64,000 nt of DNA, taken from assembly GCF_018885265.1 (NCBI RefSeq), contig NZ_CP076538.1, positions 1,710,001 to 1,774,000 of the forward strand, in the 5' to 3' direction. Positions 41,967 to 50,409 of this stretch are shown here, in pieces. The notes beneath the pieces are model-generated. The model was not told where the DNA came from. It ran no database searches and saw nothing but the letters and a program-made list of their open reading frames with translations. How positions within the stretch are numbered: position 1 is the stretch's first letter; every line of letters starts with the position of its first letter. This DNA is from Amycolatopsis aidingensis. Its GTDB lineage: Bacteria; Actinomycetota; Actinomycetes; Mycobacteriales; Pseudonocardiaceae. The position numbers and the translations under genes were made by a program.

Positions 41967-42022
41967 GTGGACCGCTGTCGATGTACGGGCGTCGGAGCGA
42001 CGGAACCCTCGGAGGTCGCACG

Positions 42023-42541
42023 GTGGCGCGCAGGGACGTGGTCGAGGATCGGTTGGACCGGCTGGTGGCCGGGTTCGGTTGGTACGTGGACAGCTACGCC
42101 AACCTGACCGCACCGGCCAGCAGGCAACTGAGCACGCATCGCGCCACGATCGCGCGCAGGCAGCAGGCAGGGGGAGTGGAGGCGGCCCTCGCCGACCGGA
42201 AGTTCATCACGGACCTGTACCGGACGTTGCGGGCCTGGCGGCTGGGACACCGTGCCTCCGAACTCGTGCCGGAGGAGGAGTTCGCCAGTGCGCTGCGGCG
42301 CGCCGGGCCCGCCATCGCGGAGCTGGAGCAGCTGCGGATCGACGATCCCGAGGCACCGGGTGAGCTCGCGGACCGGCTGTGGCGGCTGGTGCCGATGGAC
42401 CGGCGGTGGACGGGGAAGTTCTTCGCGCTGCGCGCGCACGAGTGGCAGCTGTGGCAGCAACCAGGTGACCGGTGCGGGTTGGTCGACCAGCCGCACCAAG
42501 GTGATGGACAACGCCGTCATGGCCTACTACCAGACGACGCT
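42023..42541 (+). pseudogene. damaged hypothetical gene, frame lost near 42465
   Basis: GTG at 42023 with GGAGG (42011-42015) begins a helical protein ([20 protein letters not shown] ... VPMDRRWTGKFFALRAHEW). Around 42465 the protein-like sequence moves to another frame, where TGAGWSTSRTKVMDNAVMAYY follows. The two pieces look like parts of one protein with an internal deletion and frame change. The original frame continues to 42862 only as antisense-like low-quality sequence. No function assigned; the reconstruction is inference. Confidence 0.42.
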
Positions 42542-42578
42542 GTCCGGCAGCCGGACGGAGCGTCCCACCACCCGCCAG

Positions 42579-42974
42579 GTGTCGTTCCCGGTGGCGGGAC
42601 TGCCTCCGGCCAGGAGCGAGGCCCTTTCCATCTTCGGCGCCGGGCACCCGCACGCACCACGGGTGCGGTCGTTGCTGCATGCCGCGCAGGAGGCGAGCGC
42701 GGGGCAGGGTTTCACCCCTGCCGGGCACGAAGCGGTGGCACTGGAGCTGACCGTGCACCGTGCGCAGGAGGACCGGCTCTCCGATGCCACCAACTTCCTC
42801 GGCGGGGTGGGCGACGTGCTGAAGGACAAGCGGTACCGGCGGCCGCTGCTGCATCTGGATGATCTCGCGGCGGTCTGGTTGTACCGCAACGACCGGCAGA
42901 TCAAGCAGGTGCTGTACCGGGAGGACGTCGCGGCACGGACCTCCTACACCGTCACCGTGCGGGTGCTCGACTGA
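42579..42974 (+). CDS. RusA-like (Holliday junction resolvase fold) protein
   Basis: About 131 residues from a GTG at 42579. The segment DATNFLGGVGDVLKDK (near 80-95) followed by LDDLAAVWLYRNDRQIKQ matches the RusA pattern D-x2-N-x7-D-x-L then an acidic pair and Q-I. The conserved lysine of RusA is replaced by Gly, so nuclease activity is doubtful. The frame is open upstream through the C-terminal piece of the damaged gene, so fusion with it cannot be excluded. Confidence 0.45.
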   Translation: MSFPVAGLPPARSEALSIFGAGHPHAPRVRSLLHAAQEASAGQGFTPAGHEAVALELTVHRAQEDRLSDATNFLGGVGDVLKDKRYRRPLLHLDDLAAVWLYRNDRQIKQVLYREDVAARTSYTVTVRVLD

Positions 42975-42981
42975 GCGCTGC

Positions 42982-43359
42982 TCAGGATGCGGAGCGCGCC
43001 GCGCGTGCGGCGTCGAACGGCGCCCGGTCGAAGATGATCCGGAGGTGCGTGATCTTGCCGTTCCGGACGGTGAGGTGCTCGGCCCCGGGTGCGCTGGCGA
43101 CCGGAACGGTTTCGGTGTCGTACATCAGCAGCGCGGTCTCCGCGTCGCCGAAGGCCGCGATCAGGGTCGAGCCGGTGAGGATCTGGGTGAAGGGACCCAT
43201 GAAGCCGCGGAACGCCTCCGCGCCCTCGATGAGCCCGGGCGGCGCCGCGCAGACGATGTCCTCGGCGACGTAGGTCATGGCCCGCTCGAAGTCCTTTCCG
43301 GTCCAGGCCCGGTGATAGGCGAGCGCGATGTCCAGGGCCGGGCTGGTGTTCTCGGTCAT
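42982..43359 (-). CDS. SnoaL-like / NTF2-fold protein
   Basis: 125 residues. Typical start ALDIALAYHRAWTGKDFERAMTYVAEDIVCAAPP, then a cone-shaped alpha+beta domain ending HLRIIFDRAPFDAARA. AAGGAG lies 6 bases before the ATG. Divergent by 86 bases from an ECF sigma factor that itself carries a SnoaL-like tail, so it is a probable member of its regulon. Ligand or reaction unknown. Confidence 0.88.
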   Translation of the reverse strand: MTENTSPALDIALAYHRAWTGKDFERAMTYVAEDIVCAAPPGLIEGAEAFRGFMGPFTQILTGSTLIAAFGDAETALLMYDTETVPVASAPGAEHLTVRNGKITHLRIIFDRAPFDAARAARSAS

Positions 43360-43445
43360 GGCGATCTCCTTGTTCCGCTGGTTGTGATCTTGTACTTGTT
43401 CGGACACCGCGGAGCCGCCGAACGGAACGGCCGGGGCGTGACAGG

Positions 43446-44441
43446 ATGCGATTTGTGAGCCAGACCGCACTCGACCGCGCCAGGGCGGGGGATGAGCAGG
43501 CCTTCCGGGAGCTGACCGACCCGTACCGGCGCGAGCTGCACCTGCACTGCTACCGCATCCTCGGCTCGCGCACCGATGCCGAGGACCTGCTACAGGAGAC
43601 ACTGGTCGCCGCCTGGCGAGGTCTGCGGCGGTACGAAGGCCGCGCCTCGCTGCGGTCCTGGTTGTACCGCATCGCCACCAACCGTTGCCTCAACGCGCTA
43701 CGGGACTCCGGGCGCAGGCGGCCGCCCGAGCCGGTGCCCCCGTTCGACCCGCCGGAGCCCACCCGCCGCGGCGATCCGACCTGGCTACAGCCCTATCCGG
43801 ACACCCTGCTGGAGCAGGTCGCGGACGCCGCGCCGGGGCCGGAGGCCAGATACCATCTCAGGGAGTCGGTGGAACTCGCCTTCGTCACCGGCCTGCAGCT
43901 GATGCCACCCCGGCAGGCGGCCACTCTGGTGCTGCGGGACGTGCTCGGCTACCCGGCCGCTGAGGTCGCGACCATGCTGGGGACCAGCGAGACGGCGATC
44001 AAGGGCACCCTGCAACGGGCCCGCGCGGCACTGGAGCGGCACCGGTCCGATGTGGACCGCGAGCGCACCCCACCCGAGGGCTCCGCGGCGGAGTGGGAGC
44101 TGACCCGCCGGTTCGCCGAGGCTTTCACGGCAGGGGACGTCGAGGGGGTCGTCGCGCTGCTCACCGAAGACGCGTGGCTGGCCATGCCCCCGGCACCGCA
44201 CGAGTACCACGGTCCCGCGGCGATCGCGGGGTTCCTGCGGGCCAGCTTCGGCTGGGACGGCAGTCACCCGGTGCGCCTGGTCGCCACCCGGGCGAACACA
44301 CAACCCGCGTTCGCCTGCTACCTCGGCGAGCCCGCCACCCCGGCCGGGCTGCTCGTGCTCACCCTCCACCAGGACCGGATCCGTGCCCTCACCCGCTTCC
44401 TGGCCGAGGACCTGCCGCGTCACCTCCCCGCTTCTCAGTAG
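43446..44441 (+). CDS. ECF sigma factor with C-terminal SnoaL-like domain
   Basis: 331 residues; an in-frame GTG at 43455 is an alternative start with better AGGA spacing. Sigma region 2 at about 10-80 (FRELTDPYRRELHLHCYRIL, DAEDLLQETLVAAWRGL), region 4 near 145-200 (LPPRQ-type LMPPRQAATLVLRDVLGYPAAEVATML), then a SnoaL/NTF2-like domain to the end. In this ECF class the extra domain replaces a separate anti-sigma factor. It overlaps the convergent glycosyltransferase gene by 7 bases. Confidence 0.93.
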   Translation: MRFVSQTALDRARAGDEQAFRELTDPYRRELHLHCYRILGSRTDAEDLLQETLVAAWRGLRRYEGRASLRSWLYRIATNRCLNALRDSGRRRPPEPVPPFDPPEPTRRGDPTWLQPYPDTLLEQVADAAPGPEARYHLRESVELAFVTGLQLMPPRQAATLVLRDVLGYPAAEVATMLGTSETAIKGTLQRARAALERHRSDVDRERTPPEGSAAEWELTRRFAEAFTAGDVEGVVALLTEDAWLAMPPAPHEYHGPAAIAGFLRASFGWDGSHPVRLVATRANTQPAFACYLGEPATPAGLLVLTLHQDRIRALTRFLAEDLPRHLPASQ

Positions 44442-45946
44442 AAGTGCCGCAGCAGCGGCCAGATCCGCGACCAGGGCGCAGTGGTTCCGGTACACAGCGA
44501 GATGGGTGTCCCCTGCTCGTCGTTGTCCAGGCCGAAGCCGTTGTCGTGCACGGCGACCACCTCGCAGCCGGTGAACTGCGGTGGGGTGGCGCCCACCGCC
44601 AGCACCTTGCCGGTGCGGTCGTGCGGCGGTGGTCCCCAGTCCGCATAGGACATATGACCGGAGTACGGCCGCGGCAGGCCGAAGACGGGGCCGTGCTGTT
44701 CGAGTGCTCCCGCCTGGCCGTAGTTGCTCGTGAAGATCACCGCGGTGGCCCGCTCCCGTGGCGGTACCCGGCGCCAGGCCGCGGAGACCGTGGCCGCGAA
44801 CCGGGACCAGCCGACCTGCTCGCCCTGCTCCTTGTTCAACGCGAGGATCGGGCCGTTCAGCGACCCAGGTGGAAGCACGGGCAAGGCGATGAGCGCGGAC
44901 ATCGTGATGCCGGCGACGGCGAGTCCGCCTGCCAGTGCCCGCCGAGCGGCGTACCGACCCGCGTCCAGCCAGGCCAGTGCCGGCCCCGCCCCGGCGGCGG
45001 TGAGCAGAATCAGCAGCGGGATCGCGTAGTACGGCTTCCCGCCGAGCAGGAGCAGCACACCACACAGCAGCAGGTAGCCGATCGGCAACACCCTGGCCCA
45101 GCGCAGGCCGGGGTCCCGCCAGATCCGGAGGAACCCCGCAAGCCACACCGGAACCAGGACGGGTGAGAGGTATGCCAGCTGAAGCGGGACGAACATCAGG
45201 CGGTTCTCGGCGCCGTCGTCCGCGCTGATGCCACCCGCCACGGTCAGCATCGGGAAGTCGTTGGTGGCCTGCCACACCACCAGCGGTGCCACCAGTACCG
45301 CGGCCACGGCGATCCCGGCAGGCAGCCAGCCGGTGCGCAGCGCCCGCGCCTGCCCTGCCAGCGGCAGTGCGACCGCCAGCACGGCGAACAGCAGCAGCAC
45401 CAGCCACTTGTTGGCCAGTGCGACCCCGGCCGCGGCGCCGATCGCCAGCCACCAGCGCCCGTCGCCGGTGCGCAGCAGGCGCAGCGTCAGCAGCCCGATG
45501 ACCGTCCACATCAGCATGTCGACGGTCGTTGTCGAGAGCATGTGCGTGACCACCAGCACGAAGGTCGACGCGGCGATCATGCCGGCCGCGAACGCCTGTG
45601 CCCGCCAGGCGCCGCCGAGTTCGCGCGCCACCAGTGCCGCCACGACCACGGTCGCGGCACCGGCCAGGGTCGCGACCACTCGCAGGCCGACCGGGGTCTC
45701 GCCGAACAAGGTCGTGGCGACCTCGGCCAGCAGCGGGGTGAGGGGTGGTTGGTCCACGTAACCCCAGTCGGGGCGGTCGCCTGCCACCAGGAAGTACAGC
45801 TCGTCGCGGTGGAAGCCGTAGCGGCCGGACATCGCGGTGAGCACCACGACCTGCAATGCCGCGATCAGCGTGACCGGGGTCGGCGCGAACCGGGGCAGTG
45901 CGCCTGCCGGTGTTCCGGCTTGTCCCCCTGCCCCCATGCCGCCCAT
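44435..45946 (-). CDS. PMT/ArnT-type membrane glycosyltransferase (GT39/83-like)
   Basis: 503 residues with about ten to eleven membrane spans. The catalytic first loop carries GFHRDELYFL and VDQPPLTPLLAEV near 45-75, with the acidic pair expected of polyprenyl-phosphate-sugar transferases. A hydrophilic C-terminal domain of about 110 residues follows. It would transfer a sugar from a lipid carrier to an envelope acceptor outside the membrane. Confidence 0.9.
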   Translation of the reverse strand: MGGMGAGGQAGTPAGALPRFAPTPVTLIAALQVVVLTAMSGRYGFHRDELYFLVAGDRPDWGYVDQPPLTPLLAEVATTLFGETPVGLRVVATLAGAATVVVAALVARELGGAWRAQAFAAGMIAASTFVLVVTHMLSTTTVDMLMWTVIGLLTLRLLRTGDGRWWLAIGAAAGVALANKWLVLLLFAVLAVALPLAGQARALRTGWLPAGIAVAAVLVAPLVVWQATNDFPMLTVAGGISADDGAENRLMFVPLQLAYLSPVLVPVWLAGFLRIWRDPGLRWARVLPIGYLLLCGVLLLLGGKPYYAIPLLILLTAAGAGPALAWLDAGRYAARRALAGGLAVAGITMSALIALPVLPPGSLNGPILALNKEQGEQVGWSRFAATVSAAWRRVPPRERATAVIFTSNYGQAGALEQHGPVFGLPRPYSGHMSYADWGPPPHDRTGKVLAVGATPPQFTGCEVVAVHDNGFGLDNDEQGTPISLCTGTTAPWSRIWPLLRHFY

Positions 45947-45981
45947 CCCCGAAGCCTAGCGAAGCCCGCTACTGTGGCACC

Positions 45982-46036
45982 AACGGTAAGTTTTGGCGAA
46001 CGGTTGACACCAACTTACCGTTAGTCAAGACTTACC
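45982..46036 (+). promoter_or_regulatory. ArsR operator and leaderless promoter
   Basis: AACGGTAAGTT (45982-45992) and AACTTACCGTT (46012-46022) are perfect 11-bp complements, with a third half-site ACTTACC at 46030-46036. TTGACA (46004-46009) lies between the arms, and an AAGACT -10 (46027-46032) after 17 bases places the transcript start at or next to the GTG at 46040. Repression by the ArsR product encoded here is expected. Confidence 0.75.
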
Positions 46037-46039
46037 CTT

Positions 46040-46387
46040 GTGCCTGGTGCTGCCGCGAGGGTGTTGGACGCCTTGGGTGACGCGAACCGTCGCCTGATCC
46101 TGGAACGGCTGTCGGCCGGCCCGTTGCCCGTGGGTGCGCTGGCCGACCAGCTACCGATCTCCCGGCCCGCGGTGTCGCAGCACCTGCGTGTGCTCAAGGA
46201 GGCCGGGCTGGTGGACGTGTCGGTGGCAGGCACTCGCCACCTGTACCGGATCGACCGATCCGGGTTCGCGGCCGTCCGGGACTATCTCGACCGGTTCTGG
46301 ACCACCGCACTGGACACCTTCGCCGCGCTGGCCGAATCCGAAGCAGCCCATCCAGACCGGGCCGAACCAGAGGAGTATCCGAGATGA
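46040..46387 (+). CDS. ArsR-family regulator (non-metal, SRPBCC-associated type)
   Basis: 115 residues from a leaderless GTG. Winged helix ALGDANRRLILERLSAGPLPVGALADQLPISRPAVSQHLRVLKEAGLV (10-57). No cysteine is present, so it is not a classical metal sensor. It overlaps the SRPBCC gene (ATGA), the standard ArsR-AHSA1 pair of actinobacteria. Autoregulated through the palindrome directly upstream. The signal is unknown. Confidence 0.94.
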   Translation: MPGAAARVLDALGDANRRLILERLSAGPLPVGALADQLPISRPAVSQHLRVLKEAGLVDVSVAGTRHLYRIDRSGFAAVRDYLDRFWTTALDTFAALAESEAAHPDRAEPEEYPR

Positions 46388-46857
46388 CCGCAGAACCCAC
46401 CGCCGAGATTCAGGTGCACCGGTCGGTGCGCGTGCCGTTGCCACCGGAACGGGCTTTCGAACTGTTCACCGCGCGGATGGGGGAGTTCTGGCCACGCGAA
46501 CACTCCATCGGCTCCTCGGCGATCGCGGAGGTGATCGTCGAGCCATGGCCCGGTGGCCGGTGGTACGAGCGCGGGGTGGACGGCACCGAGTGCGACTGGG
46601 GCCGGGTGGGTGAATGGCAGCCGCCGGACACGGTGGTGCTGCTATGGCAGATCGGGGCGAACTGGCGGTTCGATCCGGACCTGGAAACCGAGGTCGAAGT
46701 GACCTTCACCGAGGAGTCCGCCGGGCGCACCCTGGTCGAACTGCGGCACCGGCACCTGGAGCGCTACGACGGGCAGGCGGATGTGATGTACGCGGTGTTC
46801 GACTCGCCAGGTGGCTGGACCGGCACCCTGGACCGGTTCGCCGAGGCGGCCGGATGA
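46384..46857 (+). CDS. SRPBCC (AHSA1/START-like) protein
   Basis: 157 residues. The fold signature is VHRSVRVPLPPERAFELFTARMGEFWP at the start, central VIVEPWPGGRWYERG..DGTECDWGRVGEWQPPDTVVLLW and the long C-terminal helix with GGWTGTLDRFAEA. These proteins bind hydrophobic ligands. Overlaps the ArsR stop and the next start by 4 bases each, so all three are translationally coupled. Confidence 0.93.
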   Translation: MTAEPTAEIQVHRSVRVPLPPERAFELFTARMGEFWPREHSIGSSAIAEVIVEPWPGGRWYERGVDGTECDWGRVGEWQPPDTVVLLWQIGANWRFDPDLETEVEVTFTEESAGRTLVELRHRHLERYDGQADVMYAVFDSPGGWTGTLDRFAEAAG

Positions 46858-47492
46858 CCGGGCCAGGACGGCGTGGCGGGGAGGTGCTTGCACTGGCGGC
46901 CGACGAGCGCGCCGACTTCGCCGACTTTCTCGAGACGCTGACCCCTTCGCAGTGGCAGGCGCCGAGTCTGTGCGCGGACTGGACCGTCCGGGACGTGGTC
47001 GCGCACGTGATCAGCTACGACGAGCTGAGCTGGTGGGAGACGACGAAGCGCTTCGCCCGTGGCCGGTTCGTTCCCGGCCGGATCAACCAGCTCGGTGTGG
47101 CCGAGTACGCCCGCGAACCACGGGAGCTGATCGCACTGCTGCGGGCCCACCAGCGCCCCAGCGGGTTACCCGCCGGCTTCGGCGGCATGATCGCACTCGT
47201 CGACGGCATGATTCACCACCAGGACATTCGCCGCCCGCTTGGCCTGCCCCGGGACATACCCCGGGACCGGCTACGGACCACCCTGCGGCTGGCGCTGCTC
47301 GCGCCGCCCATCCGCGCGTTCGTCCGGGCCCGTGGCCTCACCCTGGTCGCCACCGACCTGGACTGGTCGCGAGGTTCCGGGCCGGAGGTACGCGGACCAG
47401 CGGAGGCACTGCTGATGGCGATCGCAGGACGTGCCGGTGCGCTCGACGAACTGTCCGGCCCCGGCCTGCCCCTGCTCGCCGCGCGGGTCTGA
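46854..47492 (+). CDS. maleylpyruvate-isomerase-fold (mycothiol-dependent enzyme family) protein
   Basis: 212 residues of the DinB-like MDMPI N-domain: TPSQWQAPSLCADWTVRDVVAHVISYDELSWW near 38-70 and a second metal-His region IDHH-type MIHHQDIRRPLG near 120-132. Metal-binding histidines His61, His123 and His124 are approximate. Family members use mycothiol or have unknown reactions. Third gene of the ArsR operon. Confidence 0.87.
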   Translation: MTGPGRRGGEVLALAADERADFADFLETLTPSQWQAPSLCADWTVRDVVAHVISYDELSWWETTKRFARGRFVPGRINQLGVAEYAREPRELIALLRAHQRPSGLPAGFGGMIALVDGMIHHQDIRRPLGLPRDIPRDRLRTTLRLALLAPPIRAFVRARGLTLVATDLDWSRGSGPEVRGPAEALLMAIAGRAGALDELSGPGLPLLAARV

Positions 47493-47504
47493 CCGTCGCG
47501 GCCG

Positions 47505-48002
47505 TCAGGCAGGCTCCGCGAGGTGGGCGTTCCACACGGCGGCGGCGTCCTCATGGGAGTCCACCCCGGCGAAGAACGCGTCCGCCAGCGAGTCGTAGTC
47601 CGGTTGTCCCACGCCGGTGACCTCGAGGAAGGTCGGGCGGTAGACGGCGAAGGCGGTCGAGTCGGTCAGCGGGCAGTACGGCACGGCCAGCCGGAGCGAC
47701 CCCAGGCCGTATCTGACCGCGTCGACGATCAGGGCGTCGGTCCGGCCGGTGTCCAGGTTGAGATAGGCGTCGGCCACCAGCACGGCGCGGATGGCATCGC
47801 GTTCGTTGCCGTCCAGTACTTCCTGGGCGGCCCGGGTGGACTCGCCGATGTCGTCGAGCATGAACCGGTCCATGCCACGCTCACCGTTGGGCTGCTCGTA
47901 GGCCAGCATCGGGATCAACGTCTCGCCGTCGGAGACCGACCAGATACCGTGTGCCGCCCAGAAGCCTGCCAGCTCCGCGGTCTCGATCATGCGCGCCAGC
48001 AT
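47505..48002 (-). CDS. conserved hypothetical protein
   Basis: About 165 residues (ATG at 48002, or the ATG four codons later). Soluble, acidic, no signal peptide. Helical start ETAELAGFWAAHGIWSVSDGETLIPMLAYEQP, then mixed strands. Family not recognised. It converges on the ArsR operon with a 12-bp gap and is divergent from the epimerase gene. Codon bias supports coding. Confidence 0.6.
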   Translation of the reverse strand: MLARMIETAELAGFWAAHGIWSVSDGETLIPMLAYEQPNGERGMDRFMLDDIGESTRAAQEVLDGNERDAIRAVLVADAYLNLDTGRTDALIVDAVRYGLGSLRLAVPYCPLTDSTAFAVYRPTFLEVTGVGQPDYDSLADAFFAGVDSHEDAAAVWNAHLAEPA

Positions 48003-48116
48003 GTCAGCCGGAGCGCGCCGCCGTGGCGGGTTTCCGGAAATCCGGTGGGCGCATTTCGGGGTGACCTCCGGTGCTACGGTCGTTTCGCCGGGCCGGACAT
48101 CGGCGAGGGGGAGTTC

Positions 48117-49118
48117 ATGAAGATCGTGCTACCCGGGGGTACGGGGCATATCGGCGAGTTCCTGAGCCGGGAGCTGGCCGCGTCCGGGCACGAGGTGGTG
48201 GTCCTGAGCCGCCGGGATGACCTCGCGCTGGGGCCTGGTGTCCGGCACGTGCACTGGGACGGCCGCAGCCTGGGGGCCTGGGCGGCGGAGCTGGACGGTT
48301 GCGACGCGGTGCTCAACCTGGCAGGTCGCAGCGTCAGCTGCCGCTATACCCCGAGGAACCTGCGGGCCATGATGAACTCGCGGGTGGACTCCACCCGCGC
48401 CGTGGGCGCGGCGATCGAGCGGGCGGCCGACCCGCCGCCGGTGTGGCTGCAGATGAGCACGGCCACCATCTACGCCCACCGCTTCGATGTCGCCAATGAC
48501 GAGGCGACCGGCATCATCGGCGGCACGGAGGCCGATGTTCCCGGGTACTGGGCGTTCAGCGTGGACATCGCCAAGGCATGGGAAGAGGCGCAGCAGCAGG
48601 CCGAAACGCCACATACCCGCAAGGTCGCGCTCCGCACGGCCATGGTGATGAGCCCCGGCCGCGGCGGCATCTTCGACATGCTGCTGCGGATGGTCCGGCT
48701 CGGCCTCGGTGGCCCGGTCGCCGGGGGAGCGCAGTTCGTCTCCTGGATCCACGACCGGGACATGTTGCGGGCGATCGAGTTCCTGCTGGAGCGAGACGAC
48801 CTGCACGGGCCGGTCAACCTGGCCGCGCCGAACCCCCTGCCGCACCGCGAGTTCATGCGCACGCTGCGCGCCGCCCGCGGCATCCCGTTCGGCCTGCCCG
48901 CGACCGCGTGGATGGCCGAGATCGGCGCGTTCGTGCTCCGCTCGGACACCGAGCTGCTGCTGAAGAGCCGCCGGGTCATCCCGGGCGTCCTGCTGGACCA
49001 GGGCTTCTCCTTCGACCACCCGCACTGGCCGGACGCGGCACACGAACTGGTGCGCCGGACCCGGCGCGGCTCGCTCAGCAAATCGGTGGCAGGCACGACG
49101 AGCGAGAGGCGACAATAG
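48117..49118 (+). CDS. TIGR01777-family NAD(P)-binding epimerase-like protein
   Basis: 333 residues. Rossmann motif GGTGHIG at 7-13, then the family-specific WDGRSLGAWAAELDGCDAVLNLAGRSVSCRYTPRNL and a C-terminal segment with LLLKSRRVIPGVLLDQGFSF. GAGGGGGAG precedes the ATG at 48117. Members are extended SDRs linked to cell division or plastid-like functions (SulA/YfcH type) with unknown substrate. The gene is followed by the low-GC remnant. Confidence 0.92.
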   Translation: MKIVLPGGTGHIGEFLSRELAASGHEVVVLSRRDDLALGPGVRHVHWDGRSLGAWAAELDGCDAVLNLAGRSVSCRYTPRNLRAMMNSRVDSTRAVGAAIERAADPPPVWLQMSTATIYAHRFDVANDEATGIIGGTEADVPGYWAFSVDIAKAWEEAQQQAETPHTRKVALRTAMVMSPGRGGIFDMLLRMVRLGLGGPVAGGAQFVSWIHDRDMLRAIEFLLERDDLHGPVNLAAPNPLPHREFMRTLRAARGIPFGLPATAWMAEIGAFVLRSDTELLLKSRRVIPGVLLDQGFSFDHPHWPDAAHELVRRTRRGSLSKSVAGTTSERRQ

Positions 49119-49466
49119 CCAGGTCGGGCCGAAGGGAAAATCGGGATCGACTTCATGTGGTAGCTGGCTACGAGGGCGGGTGTATGTCTGCTTATTTTAT
49201 CAATTGACTCACCCGATGCGGTCCCGTTGCAGGATTATCAGCTCTGGAATGCATCGAGCGGAATTTTTTGCTGGATTGTCGAGTTCCTTCGGAACAAGGC
49301 CAGCCATCCCGGCCTGTCGGCAATGCCGGACGATTTTGATAGGCGGTTCGATGGAGCCTGCCGAGCGAACTTACTTCGCAGGCCCCGAATATTCGGTTGC
49401 GCTGGAGCTCGTTCGTGAGCTGGTGGATATCGTCAACCGTTTTTCGCGTGAGTATCAGCAGTCGGC
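49119..49466. other. low-GC gene remnant with frame changes
   Basis: This 348-bp stretch is much poorer in GC than its neighbours and contains runs such as TTATTTTATCAATTGA and GGAATTTTTTG. Protein-like text appears in two frames: LQDYQLWNASSGIFCWIVEFLRNK...MPDDFDRRF from 49227, then AERTYFAGPEYSVALELVRELVDIV in a second frame to the TAG at 49470. A single gene would need a frame change near 49345. The foreign composition suggests decayed acquired DNA. No family recognised. Confidence 0.5.
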
Positions 49467-50312
49467 TTAGGGGAATCCGGCGCGGGGGAGACCCACCTCC
49501 GTGGTGAGCACCCGGCCGGTGTGGGACTGGAACAGCTCGCCCATCCTCTCCACGCCTCGCCAGTCCGCCACCATCAGGAACAGGGTCCTGCCTTCCGGGC
49601 CGCCCAGCATGCAGGCGAAGCAGGCACCGTCCAGCTCGAACTGGTCGAGTACCTCACCGCCCTCGCGGACCCGCCGCGCCACGGGCTTGTCCTCGACCAC
49701 ATCGGAGGTCCAGATCGCGCCCTCGGCGTCCATGGTGATGCCGTCGCCGCCGACCTCGGCCCACACCCTGCGGTGCGAAAGGCTGCCGTCCGGCCCGATG
49801 TCGAACGCGGTGAGCCTGCCTGCCCAGCTCTCCGCCACGATCAGGGTCGAGTTGTCCGGGGTGACGACCATGCCGTTGGGGAACCAGATGTCCTCGGCCA
49901 CCCTGCGGGCCTTCCCGTCCGGGGTGACCAGCAGGATCGACCCGGGGCGGAAGTCCTCCTCGGCGAAGTGGAAGCCGACGCTGTTGACGTAGCTGTTGCC
50001 GCGGTCGTCCACGACGATCTCGTTCAGCGTGTCGGCGGTCCCGCGCAGGTCCACGTGCTGGACCAGGGAACCATCTGCCTCGACCCGCAGCAGTTCGTCC
50101 GCACCGGTCACCAGCATGCGGCCGTCGGGCAGCCAGTCGATGCAGTACCCGGCGGCCTTCGGGCCGCGCGCGATCACTTCGGTGCTGCCGTCCAGGTCCG
50201 CGGCGACGATCTGCTGCGCGATGCCCCAGTTGGCGAACCACAGCCTGCCGTCGTGCCAGCGCGGCGACTCACCGACGACCAGGCCATCGACCAGCGTCTT
50301 CAGCTCGGGCAT
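49467..50312 (-). CDS. SMP-30/gluconolactonase-like protein
   Basis: 281 residues. ATG at 50312 has AAGGAGG 8 bases upstream. A six-bladed propeller of the SGL family carries metal residues in the usual places: Glu in VGESPRW (near 14), Asn in TLNEIVVDD, Asn in FPNGMVVTPDN and Asp in GDGITMDAEG. It hydrolyses a sugar or other lactone. Genes for an IlvD/Edd-type dehydratase and a FAH/MhpD-type hydratase lie 1.5-4 kb away, which may mean an acid-sugar route. Confidence 0.9.
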   Translation of the reverse strand: MPELKTLVDGLVVGESPRWHDGRLWFANWGIAQQIVAADLDGSTEVIARGPKAAGYCIDWLPDGRMLVTGADELLRVEADGSLVQHVDLRGTADTLNEIVVDDRGNSYVNSVGFHFAEEDFRPGSILLVTPDGKARRVAEDIWFPNGMVVTPDNSTLIVAESWAGRLTAFDIGPDGSLSHRRVWAEVGGDGITMDAEGAIWTSDVVEDKPVARRVREGGEVLDQFELDGACFACMLGGPEGRTLFLMVADWRGVERMGELFQSHTGRVLTTEVGLPRAGFP

Positions 50313-50409
50313 GATCCGTTCCTCCTTGCTCAGCCGGCTCGTGCCGGCACCGTCTTCGGTACCTACACGAACGACTGGCCGCCGGATCGACAACCCGATC
50401 GTCCGGTTT

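Noticed and set aside
40359..42107. 582-codon plus-strand frame opposite tex
   Set aside because: Antisense shadow; tex has unmistakable S1 and YqgF motifs.
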